From: JAXMHB01 sp046346965
GTDB lineage: Bacteria > Pseudomonadota > Gammaproteobacteria > Xanthomonadales > SZUA-5
NCBI GenBank assembly: GCA_046346965.1
Contig: JAXMHB010000008.1
Coordinates: forward strand, 124,001-188,000
DNA length: 64,000 bases
Reading direction: 5' to 3'
Shown in pieces: positions 18,293 through 27,499 of this stretch. Under the pieces are notes generated by a model, which saw nothing but the letters and a program-made list of their open reading frames with translations, was not told the origin of the DNA and did not search any database. How positions within the stretch are numbered: the first letter of the stretch is position 1; the number at the start of each line of letters is the position of its first letter. A program made the position numbers and the translations under genes.

Positions 18293-19516
18293 TCAGCCCT
18301 TGGGCTGCAGCAGATCCTCGATCTTCTTCTTGATGTTGGCCGCCTTCCAGGACGGAATCGCGTAGGTCCACGGGCCGGCCTTGGCGTTGATCTCGGCCAC
18401 CCGCTTGTCCAGCTCCGCGCGCTTGTCGGCCTTGGCCTTGGCGGCATCGAAAGGCGCCGGCAGGGCCGGCGGCTCGGCCGCTTTGGCGGCGTCAGCGCTG
18501 GCGCCATCGGCCTTGGGCGCTTCCGCCGCTTTGGCGGCTTCGACCGCCTTGGCGGCTGCCTCGGCGCTGGCGCGTTCGGCCTCGGCCTTGCTCTGCTCGC
18601 GAGAAACCCAGGCATCCAGCGTGGCCTCGTCCACCCGCGCCGCCACTCGCAGCCAGGACTTCTCGCCCTCGCCCCACAGCGTGGCATCCACCACCAGGCC
18701 GCTGTAGCTGACGTAGGTGGCGGTCCAGGCGGTCTTATCGTCCACCGGCGCATCGGCCGCGGGCGACACGTCCTCCAGCGTCAGCCCGGCCAGCGAACCT
18801 GCGATCAGATTGCCGGCCGAGTCCGAACTCAGCTGGCGTCCCTTGGGCAGGTTGTAGACGGTGTAGTTGAAGGCGTTGGGGTCCTGCTTGTCGATCTTCA
18901 GTACCGACTTGTCCGGCGCCGTCACCGCCACGGCCAGCACCTCGGAGGAAGGCAGATCGATGATCTCCTTCGCCATCCAGTTGCTGCCTTCCTTCTCCGG
19001 GATCAGATCGCCGGACACCAGCAGCGACTGCGCCTCACCGTCGCGGCGCACGAACGTGCCCGGCGAGCCGGTACCGGCGCTGATGCCGACGATCAGCTTG
19101 GCCGGCGCCTTCAATCCAGCCAGCTCGACGCCCAGACCCTTGGCGACGGCGCTGCCCAAGTCCTCAACGCCCAGGCGCGCGTAGTTCTCCGGCTTGCTGG
19201 TCTTGACCTCGCGCACCTTCGATTCCGACAGCTTGATCAGGTATTCGCGCACCTTGCCCATGTCAGCCGGGTAGTCATGGTGATTGGCCACCACCCAGCC
19301 GCCATCGCGCTTGGCCAGATCGGCCACCAGCTTGCCTTCGGCCGCCGTCACCTTGAGGCCAGTGACGGCATTGAGTTGCTCGGCCAGCCCGGCGATCAAG
19401 GGACCGTCGGCGCCGCCCTGCCCCGAATCCGCTTGCTGCCGCTGCGTCAGCAGCAAGCCGGCCAGCAGCACCACCACCGTGATCAACAAGAGAGAAATCA
19501 GTCGTTTGCGCATCAT
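18293..19516 (-). CDS. DUF4340 protein, last gene of ABC export operon
   Basis: A 407-aa protein with one N-terminal transmembrane helix (about 7-25) and a periplasmic DUF4340 region (about 30-320), which carries GWVVANHHDYPADMGKV and TSKPENYARLGV, the usual signature. The tail from about 310 is an Ala/Lys-rich, probably helical stretch. It follows the GldG-like gene with a 3-bp gap, so it is translated as part of the operon. DUF4340 proteins are regularly found with GldG/ABC-2 modules; the transported substrate is not known. Confidence 0.88.
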   Translation of the reverse strand: MMRKRLISLLLITVVVLLAGLLLTQRQQADSGQGGADGPLIAGLAEQLNAVTGLKVTAAEGKLVADLAKRDGGWVVANHHDYPADMGKVREYLIKLSESKVREVKTSKPENYARLGVEDLGSAVAKGLGVELAGLKAPAKLIVGISAGTGSPGTFVRRDGEAQSLLVSGDLIPEKEGSNWMAKEIIDLPSSEVLAVAVTAPDKSVLKIDKQDPNAFNYTVYNLPKGRQLSSDSAGNLIAGSLAGLTLEDVSPAADAPVDDKTAWTATYVSYSGLVVDATLWGEGEKSWLRVAARVDEATLDAWVSREQSKAEAERASAEAAAKAVEAAKAAEAPKADGASADAAKAAEPPALPAPFDAAKAKADKRAELDKRVAEINAKAGPWTYAIPSWKAANIKKKIEDLLQPKG

Positions 19517-19519
19517 GGC

Positions 19520-21394
19520 TCAGGCTCCGCTCGCGGCCAGACGGCGCCGCTTCAAGCGCAGGCGCCAGAACAGCAGCGCCAGCACGACGACGATGAAGGG
19601 CACCGTGGCGATGTTGTTGAACTTGATCACGCCGCCCAGGTTCTCGATGTCCTGATCCAGGCTGCGCTGCACCTCGCGCAGTTCCTTGCGGATGCGCAGC
19701 TTCTCGCCCTGGAAGCGCTCGATCTCCTTCTGCTGCTCCGGCGACAGGATCAGCGCGTTCTCGGCCGACTTGCCGGCCTGCAGCTCGTTGATCTTGTCTT
19801 CCGCGGCCTTGAGTTCCTTCTCCAGCTGTTCCTGGGTGGCGCGGTAGCGTTCCTCGGCGGCACGCCGCATGTCCTCGACCACCGTGAACGGACGCGCGCT
19901 GCTGTTGCGACCACGGATCGAGATCAGCGCCGAGGATCCGGACAGGTTGTCGGCGCCGTTGACGATCAGATCGCCGTTGTCGGCGAAGGGTGTGATCAGT
20001 TGCTGGCCGAAGAAGTTCTGCACCTGCACCCACAGGCGGTTGGTCAGCAGATCGGTGTCCGCGACCAGCAGCGCCTGGATATCGTCTTTGGACTCGGCCA
20101 GATGACCGGGCTGGCTGGCGCGATCCTCGAAGGCCGACTTCACCTTGCCGGACAGCCGCGCGACCAGGATGTAGTTCTCACCACCCGGCGTGTAGTCGCG
20201 CAACAGCTCACGCGGGTCAGGCACGAAGCGCACGCGCTCGGTGCTGATGGTGGCGGCGTCGCTGCTCGACTGCACCACCGGTTCGAGCTTGGTGGTGGCG
20301 CCCTCTTTGGCGCGGAAATGGCCGATGGTCTCGACGTTCAGCTGGTCCAGCTTGGCGCTGATCAGATCCTTGTCGTTCATCTGCGCGGCGCGCAGCCCGA
20401 TGATCAGCGGGTGGCTGACCGGCGGAGCGTTCGGATCGATCTGCACCTGCAGACCCTGGCTGCGATCCATCACCACCTCATCCGGCTTGAACTCCACGCC
20501 CCAGGCGCTGAACAGCTTTTCCAGATTGGAGCTCTTGTCGGCGAACATCGCCGCGCTCGGGTTCTGCGGATCGGCGCCCGAGGTATCGGCGCCGGCATTC
20601 GGGTCGACGAAGACCATCAGCCGTCCGCCGCCGAGCACGAACTGGTCGATCGCGTACAGCGTGTCGTCCGGCAACTGTTTCGGATGCACCAGCATCAGCA
20701 CCTTGATCGCGGGATCGATGGTCTTGACGTCGGCGCCGAGCGGACGCAGCTCGAACAGATCGCCCAACTGCTGCGCGATCGCCCACGGATCGCTCATCTT
20801 CTGCGTCGTGGGATCGAAGCCGCCATTGATCGGCAGCGAGCTGATCAGACCGATCACCGGCTTCTCCGGCTGCTGCAGGTTCTGCACCAGCTTGGCGATC
20901 TCGTACTCCAGGAACACTTCCTTGTCCGGCTGGAAGAAGGGAATCGCCGCCTTGCCGTTCAATGCGTTGGTGCCGGCCAGGCCGAAGAACAGCTTGTCGC
21001 CGCGGCTGCCGACCGGCACCGACTGCAGGCCGTAGGCGGTGGCTTCGTCTTCTTCCTCGCTGAAAGGCTGCGGGTCGATGACGCTGAGCTTCAGCTTGCC
21101 GCCGGAGCGGCTCTGCATCTCTTCCAGCAACTCGCGCACGCGCTGGGCGTAGGTGCGTATCGGCGGCAGATCGCGCGAGGCCTCGTCGGAGAAATAGAAG
21201 TACAGATTGATGGGCTCGTCGATCTTGCCCAGGATTTCCTTGCTGCCCTCACTGAGGGTGTATTCGCCGTTGGCGGTCAGGTCGATGCGCGCGCCGCGCA
21301 GGACGAGGTTGGTAATGATGGTGGCGCCAACGAACAGCACTGCCAGCAGCAGCAGCGTCAATCCGCCCGAGGCGCGTTTGGTCATCGCGGTCAT
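19520..21394 (-). CDS. GldG-like ABC transporter auxiliary protein
   Basis: A 624-aa protein with transmembrane helices at each end (about 12-33 and 602-620) and a large periplasmic part between them. It has the GldG/IFT52-like features: LTANGEYTLSEGSKEIL near residue 40, PVIGLISSLP, and LMVFVDPNAGAD. A charged coiled coil (about 520-595) precedes the last helix. In Bacteroidetes GldG is needed for gliding; outside that phylum its homologues sit with ABC-2 permeases, with unknown cargo. Spacing to the permease is 15 bp. The in-frame ATG at 21385 is an alternative start. Confidence 0.9.
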   Translation of the reverse strand: MTAMTKRASGGLTLLLLAVLFVGATIITNLVLRGARIDLTANGEYTLSEGSKEILGKIDEPINLYFYFSDEASRDLPPIRTYAQRVRELLEEMQSRSGGKLKLSVIDPQPFSEEEDEATAYGLQSVPVGSRGDKLFFGLAGTNALNGKAAIPFFQPDKEVFLEYEIAKLVQNLQQPEKPVIGLISSLPINGGFDPTTQKMSDPWAIAQQLGDLFELRPLGADVKTIDPAIKVLMLVHPKQLPDDTLYAIDQFVLGGGRLMVFVDPNAGADTSGADPQNPSAAMFADKSSNLEKLFSAWGVEFKPDEVVMDRSQGLQVQIDPNAPPVSHPLIIGLRAAQMNDKDLISAKLDQLNVETIGHFRAKEGATTKLEPVVQSSSDAATISTERVRFVPDPRELLRDYTPGGENYILVARLSGKVKSAFEDRASQPGHLAESKDDIQALLVADTDLLTNRLWVQVQNFFGQQLITPFADNGDLIVNGADNLSGSSALISIRGRNSSARPFTVVEDMRRAAEERYRATQEQLEKELKAAEDKINELQAGKSAENALILSPEQQKEIERFQGEKLRIRKELREVQRSLDQDIENLGGVIKFNNIATVPFIVVVLALLFWRLRLKRRRLAASGA

Positions 21395-21409
21395 GGGTCG
21401 TCTCGCTCC

Positions 21410-22144
21410 TCAGTCAGCTTTCTTGAGATCGATCACCACCGAAGTGGCGTACAGGAAGAAACCGATCAGCAACCCGAAGTACACGAGGTCGCGCAGATCG
21501 ATCACGCCCTTGCTGATCGAGGCGAAGTGGGTGATGAAACTGAGGGATGAAACGCCATCGACCAGCCACTGCGGCAGCAGCAGCTTGGCGGCGCCCAGCA
21601 CCAGCGGATGACCCGCCAGCAGCAGGCCGAAACAGATGACCACGGTGATGATGAAGGCGATCACCTGGCTGCGGGTGGCGGCCGACACCGCGCTGCCGAT
21701 CGCCAGGAAGCCACCGGCCATCAGCAGACTGCCGAGGTAGCTGGCAAAGATGACGCCGTTGTCCGGATCGCCGAGGTAGTTGACGGTGATCCAGATCGGG
21801 AAGGTCAGCAGCAGCGCCACGCCAACGAAGGCCCAGGCCGCCAGGAACTTGCCAAGCACCGCCTGGTTCTGCGTCACCGGCAGCGTCAGCAGCAGCTCGA
21901 TCGAGCCGGTGTTGCGCTCCTCCGCCCACAGGCGCATGGCCACGGCCGGCACCAGGAACAGATACAGCCAGGGATGAAAATCAAAAAACGGCTTCAGATC
22001 GGCCTGACCGCGCTCGAACAAGCCGCCCAACTGGAAGGCAAAAGCGCTGGCCAGCACCAGGAAGATCACGATGAAGACATAGGCGACCGGCGTATTGAAG
22101 TAGCTGGACAGCTCGCGCCGGAAGATCACGGACACGGGATTCAT
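21410..22144 (-). CDS. ABC-2 type permease (GldF-like)
   Basis: A 244-aa inner-membrane permease with six hydrophobic segments and the ABC-2 style opening VIFRRELSSYFNTPVAYVF. RLWAEERNTGSIELLLTLPV is the typical cytoplasmic loop contacting the ATPase. The ATG overlaps the ATPase stop by 4 bp (ATGA), showing translational coupling. With the ATPase and GldG-like protein it forms the membrane part of the exporter. Confidence 0.92.
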   Translation of the reverse strand: MNPVSVIFRRELSSYFNTPVAYVFIVIFLVLASAFAFQLGGLFERGQADLKPFFDFHPWLYLFLVPAVAMRLWAEERNTGSIELLLTLPVTQNQAVLGKFLAAWAFVGVALLLTFPIWITVNYLGDPDNGVIFASYLGSLLMAGGFLAIGSAVSAATRSQVIAFIITVVICFGLLLAGHPLVLGAAKLLLPQWLVDGVSSLSFITHFASISKGVIDLRDLVYFGLLIGFFLYATSVVIDLKKAD

Positions 22145-23070
22145 GAGCGGGCTCCGGACTGGGTGATGGTGCGGAAGACTTCATCCAGGCGACCGCGTTC
22201 GAGCAGCACTTCGCTGACCGGCAGTTTGCGGTCCTGGATCAAGCGGCTGATGGCGCCAAAGATGGCCTGACCCGGCTTGGGGAAGGCCGTCACCACCTTG
22301 TCCTCGCCGTCGATCACGACATCGGCGACGCCCGGCACCTCGGCGAGCGCGGCCTGCAGGGCCTGCAAATCCTCGGCGCGCACGGTGACTGCGTGGTGAT
22401 AGCGCGAGCGCGCTTCCAGTTCGTCCGGCGTGGCATCGGCGACCACCTTGCCGTTGGCGATGATGATCGCCCGCGAGCACACCGCATGCACTTCTTCAAG
22501 GATGTGGGTGGACACGATGACGATCTTGTCCTTCGCCAGACCCTGGATCAGCGTGCGCACCTCGTGCTTCTGATTCGGGTCCAGGCCGTCGGTGGGCTCG
22601 TCCAGCACCAGCACCGTGGGGTCGTGCAGGATCGCCTGCGCCAGACCGACGCGACGCTTGAAGCCCTTCGACAGGGTTTCGATCGGCTGTTCCACCACGC
22701 GCTGCAGGCCCAGCCGCTCGACCACCTCGCGAATGCGGTTGCCCTTGGCGTCGGCCGCCATGCCGCGGATGTCGGCAATGAAGGACAGGAAGCTGGCGGG
22801 CGTCATCTCGCCATAGGCGGGCGCGCCTTCCGGCAGATAGCCGATGCAACGCTTGGCTTGCAGCGGCTGCTGTTCGACGTCGTGCCCGCAGACGCGAATG
22901 CTGCCGGCGGTCGGCGTCAGGAAGCCGGCGATCATCTTCATCGTGGTCGACTTGCCGGCACCATTCGGGCCGAGGAAGCCAAGCACCTCTCCGGGGGCGA
23001 CCGTGAAACTCACGGAATCAACCGCCAGGAGATCCCCGTATCTCTTCGTTAAATTATTGATTTCTATCAT
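22141..23070 (-). CDS. ABC transporter ATP-binding protein (GldA-like)
   Basis: A 309-aa ATPase that powers the exporter encoded by the three genes after it. Walker A is GPNGAGKST (about 36-44), the signature is LSKGFKRRVGLAQA, Walker B LVLDEPTDGLDP, and the switch His lies in VSTHILEEV. A C-terminal domain of about 90 residues resembles that of drug- and gliding-type exporters. The start at 23070 matches the family (MIEINNLTKRYG); 24 further in-frame codons upstream lack family content. An AT-rich patch lies just upstream in otherwise GC-rich DNA, a likely promoter zone. Confidence 0.94.
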   Translation of the reverse strand: MIEINNLTKRYGDLLAVDSVSFTVAPGEVLGFLGPNGAGKSTTMKMIAGFLTPTAGSIRVCGHDVEQQPLQAKRCIGYLPEGAPAYGEMTPASFLSFIADIRGMAADAKGNRIREVVERLGLQRVVEQPIETLSKGFKRRVGLAQAILHDPTVLVLDEPTDGLDPNQKHEVRTLIQGLAKDKIVIVSTHILEEVHAVCSRAIIIANGKVVADATPDELEARSRYHHAVTVRAEDLQALQAALAEVPGVADVVIDGEDKVVTAFPKPGQAIFGAISRLIQDRKLPVSEVLLERGRLDEVFRTITQSGARS

Positions 23071-23299
23071 TTTATTAGCACCAGCCTGATGAGCCGTGGG
23101 CGGCGGAAAGAGATGACTGTGTCGATGCAACGCGCGGCGCATTTGGGGATCTGATGGGGGATTTCAAGCGTCTGCCTTGCGCGACACGCACGGCCGGCGT
23201 CCTGGCCGACCACTGCCGCCTCCGCACACGCCCACACGGCCCCCTGCTCCCCCAAAAAAGCGCTAGCCTCAGGACACCAAAACGGCAACGGAGTTCCCG

Positions 23300-24151
23300 A
23301 TGTTCGAACGATTCGCGCGCAGTTGGGATCTGATCAAGGCCAGCGCCTCGGTGCTCAAGAAAGACAAGGAGTTGCTGGTGTTTCCGGCGGTGTCCTCGGT
23401 CGCCGCCATCATCGTCGCTGCCAGCTTTTTGGCACCCTTGATCTGGTGGAGCATGGGGCATCCAGACGCGTTCCAGAAGGACAACGTCAACCCCGCGTGG
23501 CTGGTCTACGCCTTCGTGTTCTATCTGTCGCAGTACTTCGTGATTTTCTTCTTCAACACCGCGCTGGTCGGTGCCGCCTCCATCCGCCTGGAAGGTGGCG
23601 ACCCGACGGTTGCCGATGGGCTGCGCATCGCCTGGTCGAAGGTCGGCACCATTCTCGGCTACGCCGCGATCGCCGCGACCGTCGGCATGATTCTGCGCGC
23701 CATCGAGGAACGCGCCGGCTGGATCGGCAAATGGATCGCCGGCCTGATGGGCGCCGCGTGGACGGTTGCGACCTTCCTGGCGGTGCCGGTGCTGGTGCAC
23801 CGCGACGTCGGCCCGATCGAGGCGGTGAAAGAGAGCGCCCTGCTGCTGAAGCAGACCTGGGGCGAAAACCTGATCGGCCAGGGCGGCGTCGGCCTGGTGT
23901 TCGGGCTGATGTACGTGCTGCTGTGGATGGTGTTCGGCGCCCTGATCGTGGCCAGCGCCGCCAGCCAGAGCGTGGGGCTGATCGCCACCGTCGTCGTCAT
24001 CGGCGTGCTCTGCACTCTGCTGCTGGCGCTGATCCAGGCGGCGCTGCAGGGCATCTATTCGGCCGCGCTGTATCGCTACGCCACCGGCTATCAGAACGCC
24101 GAGGGCTTCTCCAGCAACCTGCTGGAACAGGCTTTCGCGGTCAAGCGCTGA
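23300..24151 (+). CDS. DUF6159 family membrane protein
   Basis: A 283-aa integral membrane protein with about six hydrophobic segments. It begins FERFARSWDLIKASASVLKKD, which fits the DUF6159 opening (shown up to 20 residues), and has LVHRDVGPIEAVKESALLLK near residue 175. The family has no known function. It is divergent from the ABC operon with a 229-bp gap and is followed by a hairpin, so it appears to be a single-gene unit. Confidence 0.85.
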   Translation: MFERFARSWDLIKASASVLKKDKELLVFPAVSSVAAIIVAASFLAPLIWWSMGHPDAFQKDNVNPAWLVYAFVFYLSQYFVIFFFNTALVGAASIRLEGGDPTVADGLRIAWSKVGTILGYAAIAATVGMILRAIEERAGWIGKWIAGLMGAAWTVATFLAVPVLVHRDVGPIEAVKESALLLKQTWGENLIGQGGVGLVFGLMYVLLWMVFGALIVASAASQSVGLIATVVVIGVLCTLLLALIQAALQGIYSAALYRYATGYQNAEGFSSNLLEQAFAVKR

Positions 24152-24161
24152 AGCAATCTCC

Positions 24162-24186
24162 GCACCCGCCGTTCGTTGGCGGGTGC
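24162..24186 (+). terminator. Hairpin after the DUF6159 gene
   Basis: gcacccgcc-gttcgtt-ggcgggtgc is a 9-bp perfect stem 10 nt after the stop codon. No T-run follows, so efficiency is uncertain. Confidence 0.55.
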
Positions 24187-24489
24187 GCCCCCGCGCCTCT
24201 AACAAGCACTCACCCGCGATGCTGTGCAAGCCATCACAGTCCAGCAGTTTGCAGGTGGGTGTTTGTGTGACGAAGCGCTAATGTCAGCACAGCGATACGA
24301 CGGAGACCGGTGACACTCAGGCGTTGCAGATGGGCCCGGCCCGCCTCCGAGCATTGCGCTCGCCGGCGGCTACTGGTCGGCGCGCCTGGACTGTCACCGG
24401 CGATGCGTGATCGCGACGATGCGCCCCGATGGGGTGTCAGCCCCACCGCGTCGCGCGGTGCCCCGTGGCCTGAACGGAGCCTTTGATTG
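24187..24489. other. Leader region of the CheA-like operon
   Basis: About 300 bp with no supported gene. It must carry the promoter of the signalling operon. I found no convincing sigma-28 or sigma-54 promoter and no known riboswitch by eye. Confidence 0.4.
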
Positions 24490-26664
24490 ATGTCGCGTCT
24501 CGCTCGTTGGTTTGGACCGGAACTGCGGCTGACCCTGGCATTCCTGTGCCTGGGCGGCGTGCTGGCGTATCTGGGCCATGGCTACAGCCGCCGTGTGGAT
24601 GCGAACCATCATTTGGCGCAAGCCAGTGCCCAGCAACGCGTGCAACTGCAGCGCATCCTGCGTTGGCTGACTCAAGTGAGCGTGTACACCGGCGAGGCAC
24701 GCGAGCAGGCGCGGGTGCAACTGGCCACCGATTTTGCCTATGCCACGCAGATCATGACGGCCCTGCGCGACGGCGGCACGCTGACGCTGGGCCAGCAGCC
24801 GGTGACGCTGGCACGCGGGCGCATGCCCGAGGGCGCCAGCGGCGTCGCCCGGCAACTGGACGAGCTCTGGCAGCAGTTTGCCGCGCGCACCAGCCCGATC
24901 GCCAGCAACGGGCGCACGCTGGACGACGCGCAACTGCAGCGCGCGCTGGAATACGCCAGCGAGACCGAGGGCGAACTGACGCGGCTCGCGACCGAACTCG
25001 GCGCGCTGATCGAAGCCGACGCCGACGCCGCGCAGCAGCGCATCACCTGGCTCGAACTGGCCGGCTTCATCCTCGCTGCAGGCTTCTTCTCCTTCCTGCT
25101 GTTCCTGTACGCCCGCGAGCTGCGCAAGGTGCGCACGGCGCAGAAGGAAACCAACGACATCCTGCAAACGGTGCCGGCCGGCCTGTTCCTGCTCGATCCG
25201 CAGCTGCGCCTGGGCGATCAGCACTCGGCGCAACTGACGCGCATCCTGCAGCGCGAGAATCTGGCCGGCGCCGATTTCTACTCGATTTTGTCCGGCATGG
25301 TGGCGCCGGAAACCCTGCTGACCGCGCGCGACTACATCCAGCTGCTGCTTGGTGATCGCGTCAACGAGCATCTGGTGGCTTCGTTGAACCCGCTGGACGA
25401 GGTCGAGGCGCAGCTGCCGGGCGAGTCCGGCCGGTTGGAGAAGCGCTGGCTGGGTTTCACCTTCCGACGCGTGCTGGAACAGGGCCGCCTCAGCCATCTG
25501 CTGGTCACGGTGACCGATGTCACCGACCGCGTGCTGCTGGCACGCCGTCTGGAGCAGGCCGAGGCCGCGTCCGATCAGCAGGCCGAGCGTCTGCTGGATC
25601 TGTTCCTCAACCTCACCCACGTCGAGTACGGGTTGCTGGAAGCGCGACTGGAACGCTGGGAGCGCCTGCTGCGCGAGTCCAACGAGGTGCTCAAGCGTCA
25701 GGCCGCCACCCAGGACGAATTCCATCAGCTGATCAATCAGGTATTCCGTCCGATCCACGCGCTCAAGGGCGAAGCCGCGGCATTGGACCTGGGGGTGATC
25801 GTGCAGCGCGCGGCAGCCGTGGAGCGCGAACTGGCGGATTTGCGTACGCGCGATCTGAATCTGACCGGCAACGATTTCCTGCCGGTCACCGTGCGCCTGG
25901 AAGACCTGTTCGCGCAGTTCGATGCCGTGCGCAAAGTGACGCGGCGCCTGTCTGAACTGTCGCGCGGACCGCGCGCGGCCGCGGCTGCCGGTCCCGTCGC
26001 GCCGGCCCCGATGGCGCCGCCTGCACCTGCCGCCGCGCCGGCATCCCGCCCGGCCGCAGCGGCCCCGGCAGCGATCAAACCCGGCGCGCAAATCCGTGCC
26101 AGTGCCTGGGATATGGCGCGCGAATTGTGCCGGCGCACGGCCCACACCATGGGCAAACGCGCTGATCTGGAACTCGCCGGGCTGGATGACGCGCTGGTGC
26201 CGGAGCACCTGCGGCAGCCGCTGCTGGACGTGGTGATGCAGTTGGTTCGCAACGCGGTCGCGCATGGCATCGAGGTGCCGGATGAGCGCAAGCGCCAGGG
26301 CAAGTCGGACACCGGCCACCTGAGCGCGCGCTTCCAGCGTCAGCCGGATGGCGGCTTTGAACTGCAGTTCCGCGATGACGGCCGCGGCATCGACTTCGAG
26401 CGCATCCGCGAACGCGCCGTGGCGCTGGGCAAGGTGTCGGCGGCAGTCGCACAGGGACTGGAAGCACGGCAGCTGGCGGCGCTGATCTTCGAGCCGGGCT
26501 TCTCCACCGCCGACCTGCCGGGCGACAGCGCCGGCCGCGGCGTAGGTCTTGATCTGGTGCGGGAACGGATACGCCGTCTGGGCGGTCAGATCGGTGTGTC
26601 TACCGGCCCTGGCCAGTACACTCAATTCAAGATCCGCCTGCCCGCCGCCGTACCCACGCCATGA
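24490..26664 (+). CDS. Membrane-bound CheA-like histidine kinase
   Basis: A 724-aa kinase with two transmembrane helices (about 11-30 and 190-209) enclosing a mostly helical sensor region of 160 residues, then a PAS-like region (about 225-345), an HPt-type segment with candidate phospho-His423 in IHALKGEAA, an Ala/Pro linker (about 495-530), and a CheA-family ATPase: N box VRNAVAHGIE, DDGRGID, IFEPGFSTA and GRGVGLDLV. Unlike CheA it has no C-terminal CheW-binding domain. Two starts are possible, TTG 24487 and ATG 24490; GGAG at 24476-24479 lies 7 or 10 nt upstream. The stop overlaps the CheY gene by 4 bp (ATGA). Confidence 0.86.
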   Translation: MSRLARWFGPELRLTLAFLCLGGVLAYLGHGYSRRVDANHHLAQASAQQRVQLQRILRWLTQVSVYTGEAREQARVQLATDFAYATQIMTALRDGGTLTLGQQPVTLARGRMPEGASGVARQLDELWQQFAARTSPIASNGRTLDDAQLQRALEYASETEGELTRLATELGALIEADADAAQQRITWLELAGFILAAGFFSFLLFLYARELRKVRTAQKETNDILQTVPAGLFLLDPQLRLGDQHSAQLTRILQRENLAGADFYSILSGMVAPETLLTARDYIQLLLGDRVNEHLVASLNPLDEVEAQLPGESGRLEKRWLGFTFRRVLEQGRLSHLLVTVTDVTDRVLLARRLEQAEAASDQQAERLLDLFLNLTHVEYGLLEARLERWERLLRESNEVLKRQAATQDEFHQLINQVFRPIHALKGEAAALDLGVIVQRAAAVERELADLRTRDLNLTGNDFLPVTVRLEDLFAQFDAVRKVTRRLSELSRGPRAAAAAGPVAPAPMAPPAPAAAPASRPAAAAPAAIKPGAQIRASAWDMARELCRRTAHTMGKRADLELAGLDDALVPEHLRQPLLDVVMQLVRNAVAHGIEVPDERKRQGKSDTGHLSARFQRQPDGGFELQFRDDGRGIDFERIRERAVALGKVSAAVAQGLEARQLAALIFEPGFSTADLPGDSAGRGVGLDLVRERIRRLGGQIGVSTGPGQYTQFKIRLPAAVPTP

Positions 26665-27032
26665 AGCTCCTGATCGTCGATGACAGTCTGGTGATCCGCA
26701 ACCGCATCCAGCGGATCGCCAGCGGCCGTCGCTTTTCTACCCTGTACACCGCCGCCAACGGCCGCCAGGCCATCGAATTGTTCAAGCGCGAGCGTCCGGA
26801 CGTGGTGACGATGGACATCACCATGCCGGAGGTCGACGGCATTGCCGCCACCACCGAGATGGTGCGCAACAATCCCAAGGCGCTGATCCTGATTGTCTCG
26901 GCCGTCGCCGACAAACCCACCGCCATCGAGGCGCTCAAGCGCGGCGCGCACGGCTTTCTGCTCAAGCCCTTTACCGACCAGCAACTCGCCGACGCGCTGG
27001 CCGTTCTGATCAATGGAGCCGGACATGGATGA
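26661..27032 (+). CDS. CheY-like single-domain response regulator
   Basis: A 123-aa receiver with no output domain. The acidic pocket is Asp7 and Asp8, the phospho-acceptor Asp52 in VTMDITMPEVDG, the switch Ser80, and Lys102 in LLKPF. It overlaps the kinase gene by 4 bp and the CheX-like gene by 8 bp, so the three products are made together. It is the obvious receiver of phosphate from the preceding kinase and the obvious substrate of the following phosphatase. With no output domain it should act by binding a partner protein. Confidence 0.93.
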   Translation: MKLLIVDDSLVIRNRIQRIASGRRFSTLYTAANGRQAIELFKRERPDVVTMDITMPEVDGIAATTEMVRNNPKALILIVSAVADKPTAIEALKRGAHGFLLKPFTDQQLADALAVLINGAGHG

Positions 27033-27471
27033 GAATGACATCCAGGTGTTGATCGATGGCACGGTCAACTACTTCCACCGCGTCGTCGATCGCGCCACCG
27101 AGGTCGGCACGCCTTACCTCGCCGACTCCATCGAGCCGGTGATCAGCGATTTCACCGGCGTCATCGCAATCACCGGAGCGCGCCGCGGCAGCATTTATTT
27201 CACCGCGCCGACGGCGATGCTGAGCCACATCCTGCTCAAGCAGGGCGAGCAGGATCGCTCGCCGGAACTGATGGCCGACATCGTCGGCGAAGTCGCCAAC
27301 ACCATCTCCGGCAATGCCCGGCGCTCCTTCGGCCAGGAGTTTCTGATCTCGGTGCCGAGCGTGTTTCAGGGCCCGGTGGTACGGCAGAAGCTGGCCCTGG
27401 CCGAGCGCTCCTTCGTGGTACCGATCACCTGGAAGCAGTATCGGGCGGCGCTGGTGGTCAGTCTGAACTGA
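27025..27471 (+). CDS. CheX-like phosphatase
   Basis: A 148-aa protein resembling CheX/CheC phosphatases, which remove phosphate from CheY-P. The key helix reads ELMADIVGEVANTISGNARRS, given here only in part: Glu and Asn in the order E-x2-N (GEVAN) are the catalytic pair in this family. The start at 27025 has GGAG 6 nt upstream; the longer form from 27013 would lose that site. It lies between CheY and the ion channel, and its most likely role is to reset the phosphorelay. Confidence 0.85.
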   Translation: MDENDIQVLIDGTVNYFHRVVDRATEVGTPYLADSIEPVISDFTGVIAITGARRGSIYFTAPTAMLSHILLKQGEQDRSPELMADIVGEVANTISGNARRSFGQEFLISVPSVFQGPVVRQKLALAERSFVVPITWKQYRAALVVSLN

Positions 27472-27499
27472 GCCGTCCGATCGCGAAGGAGCCAGTGCC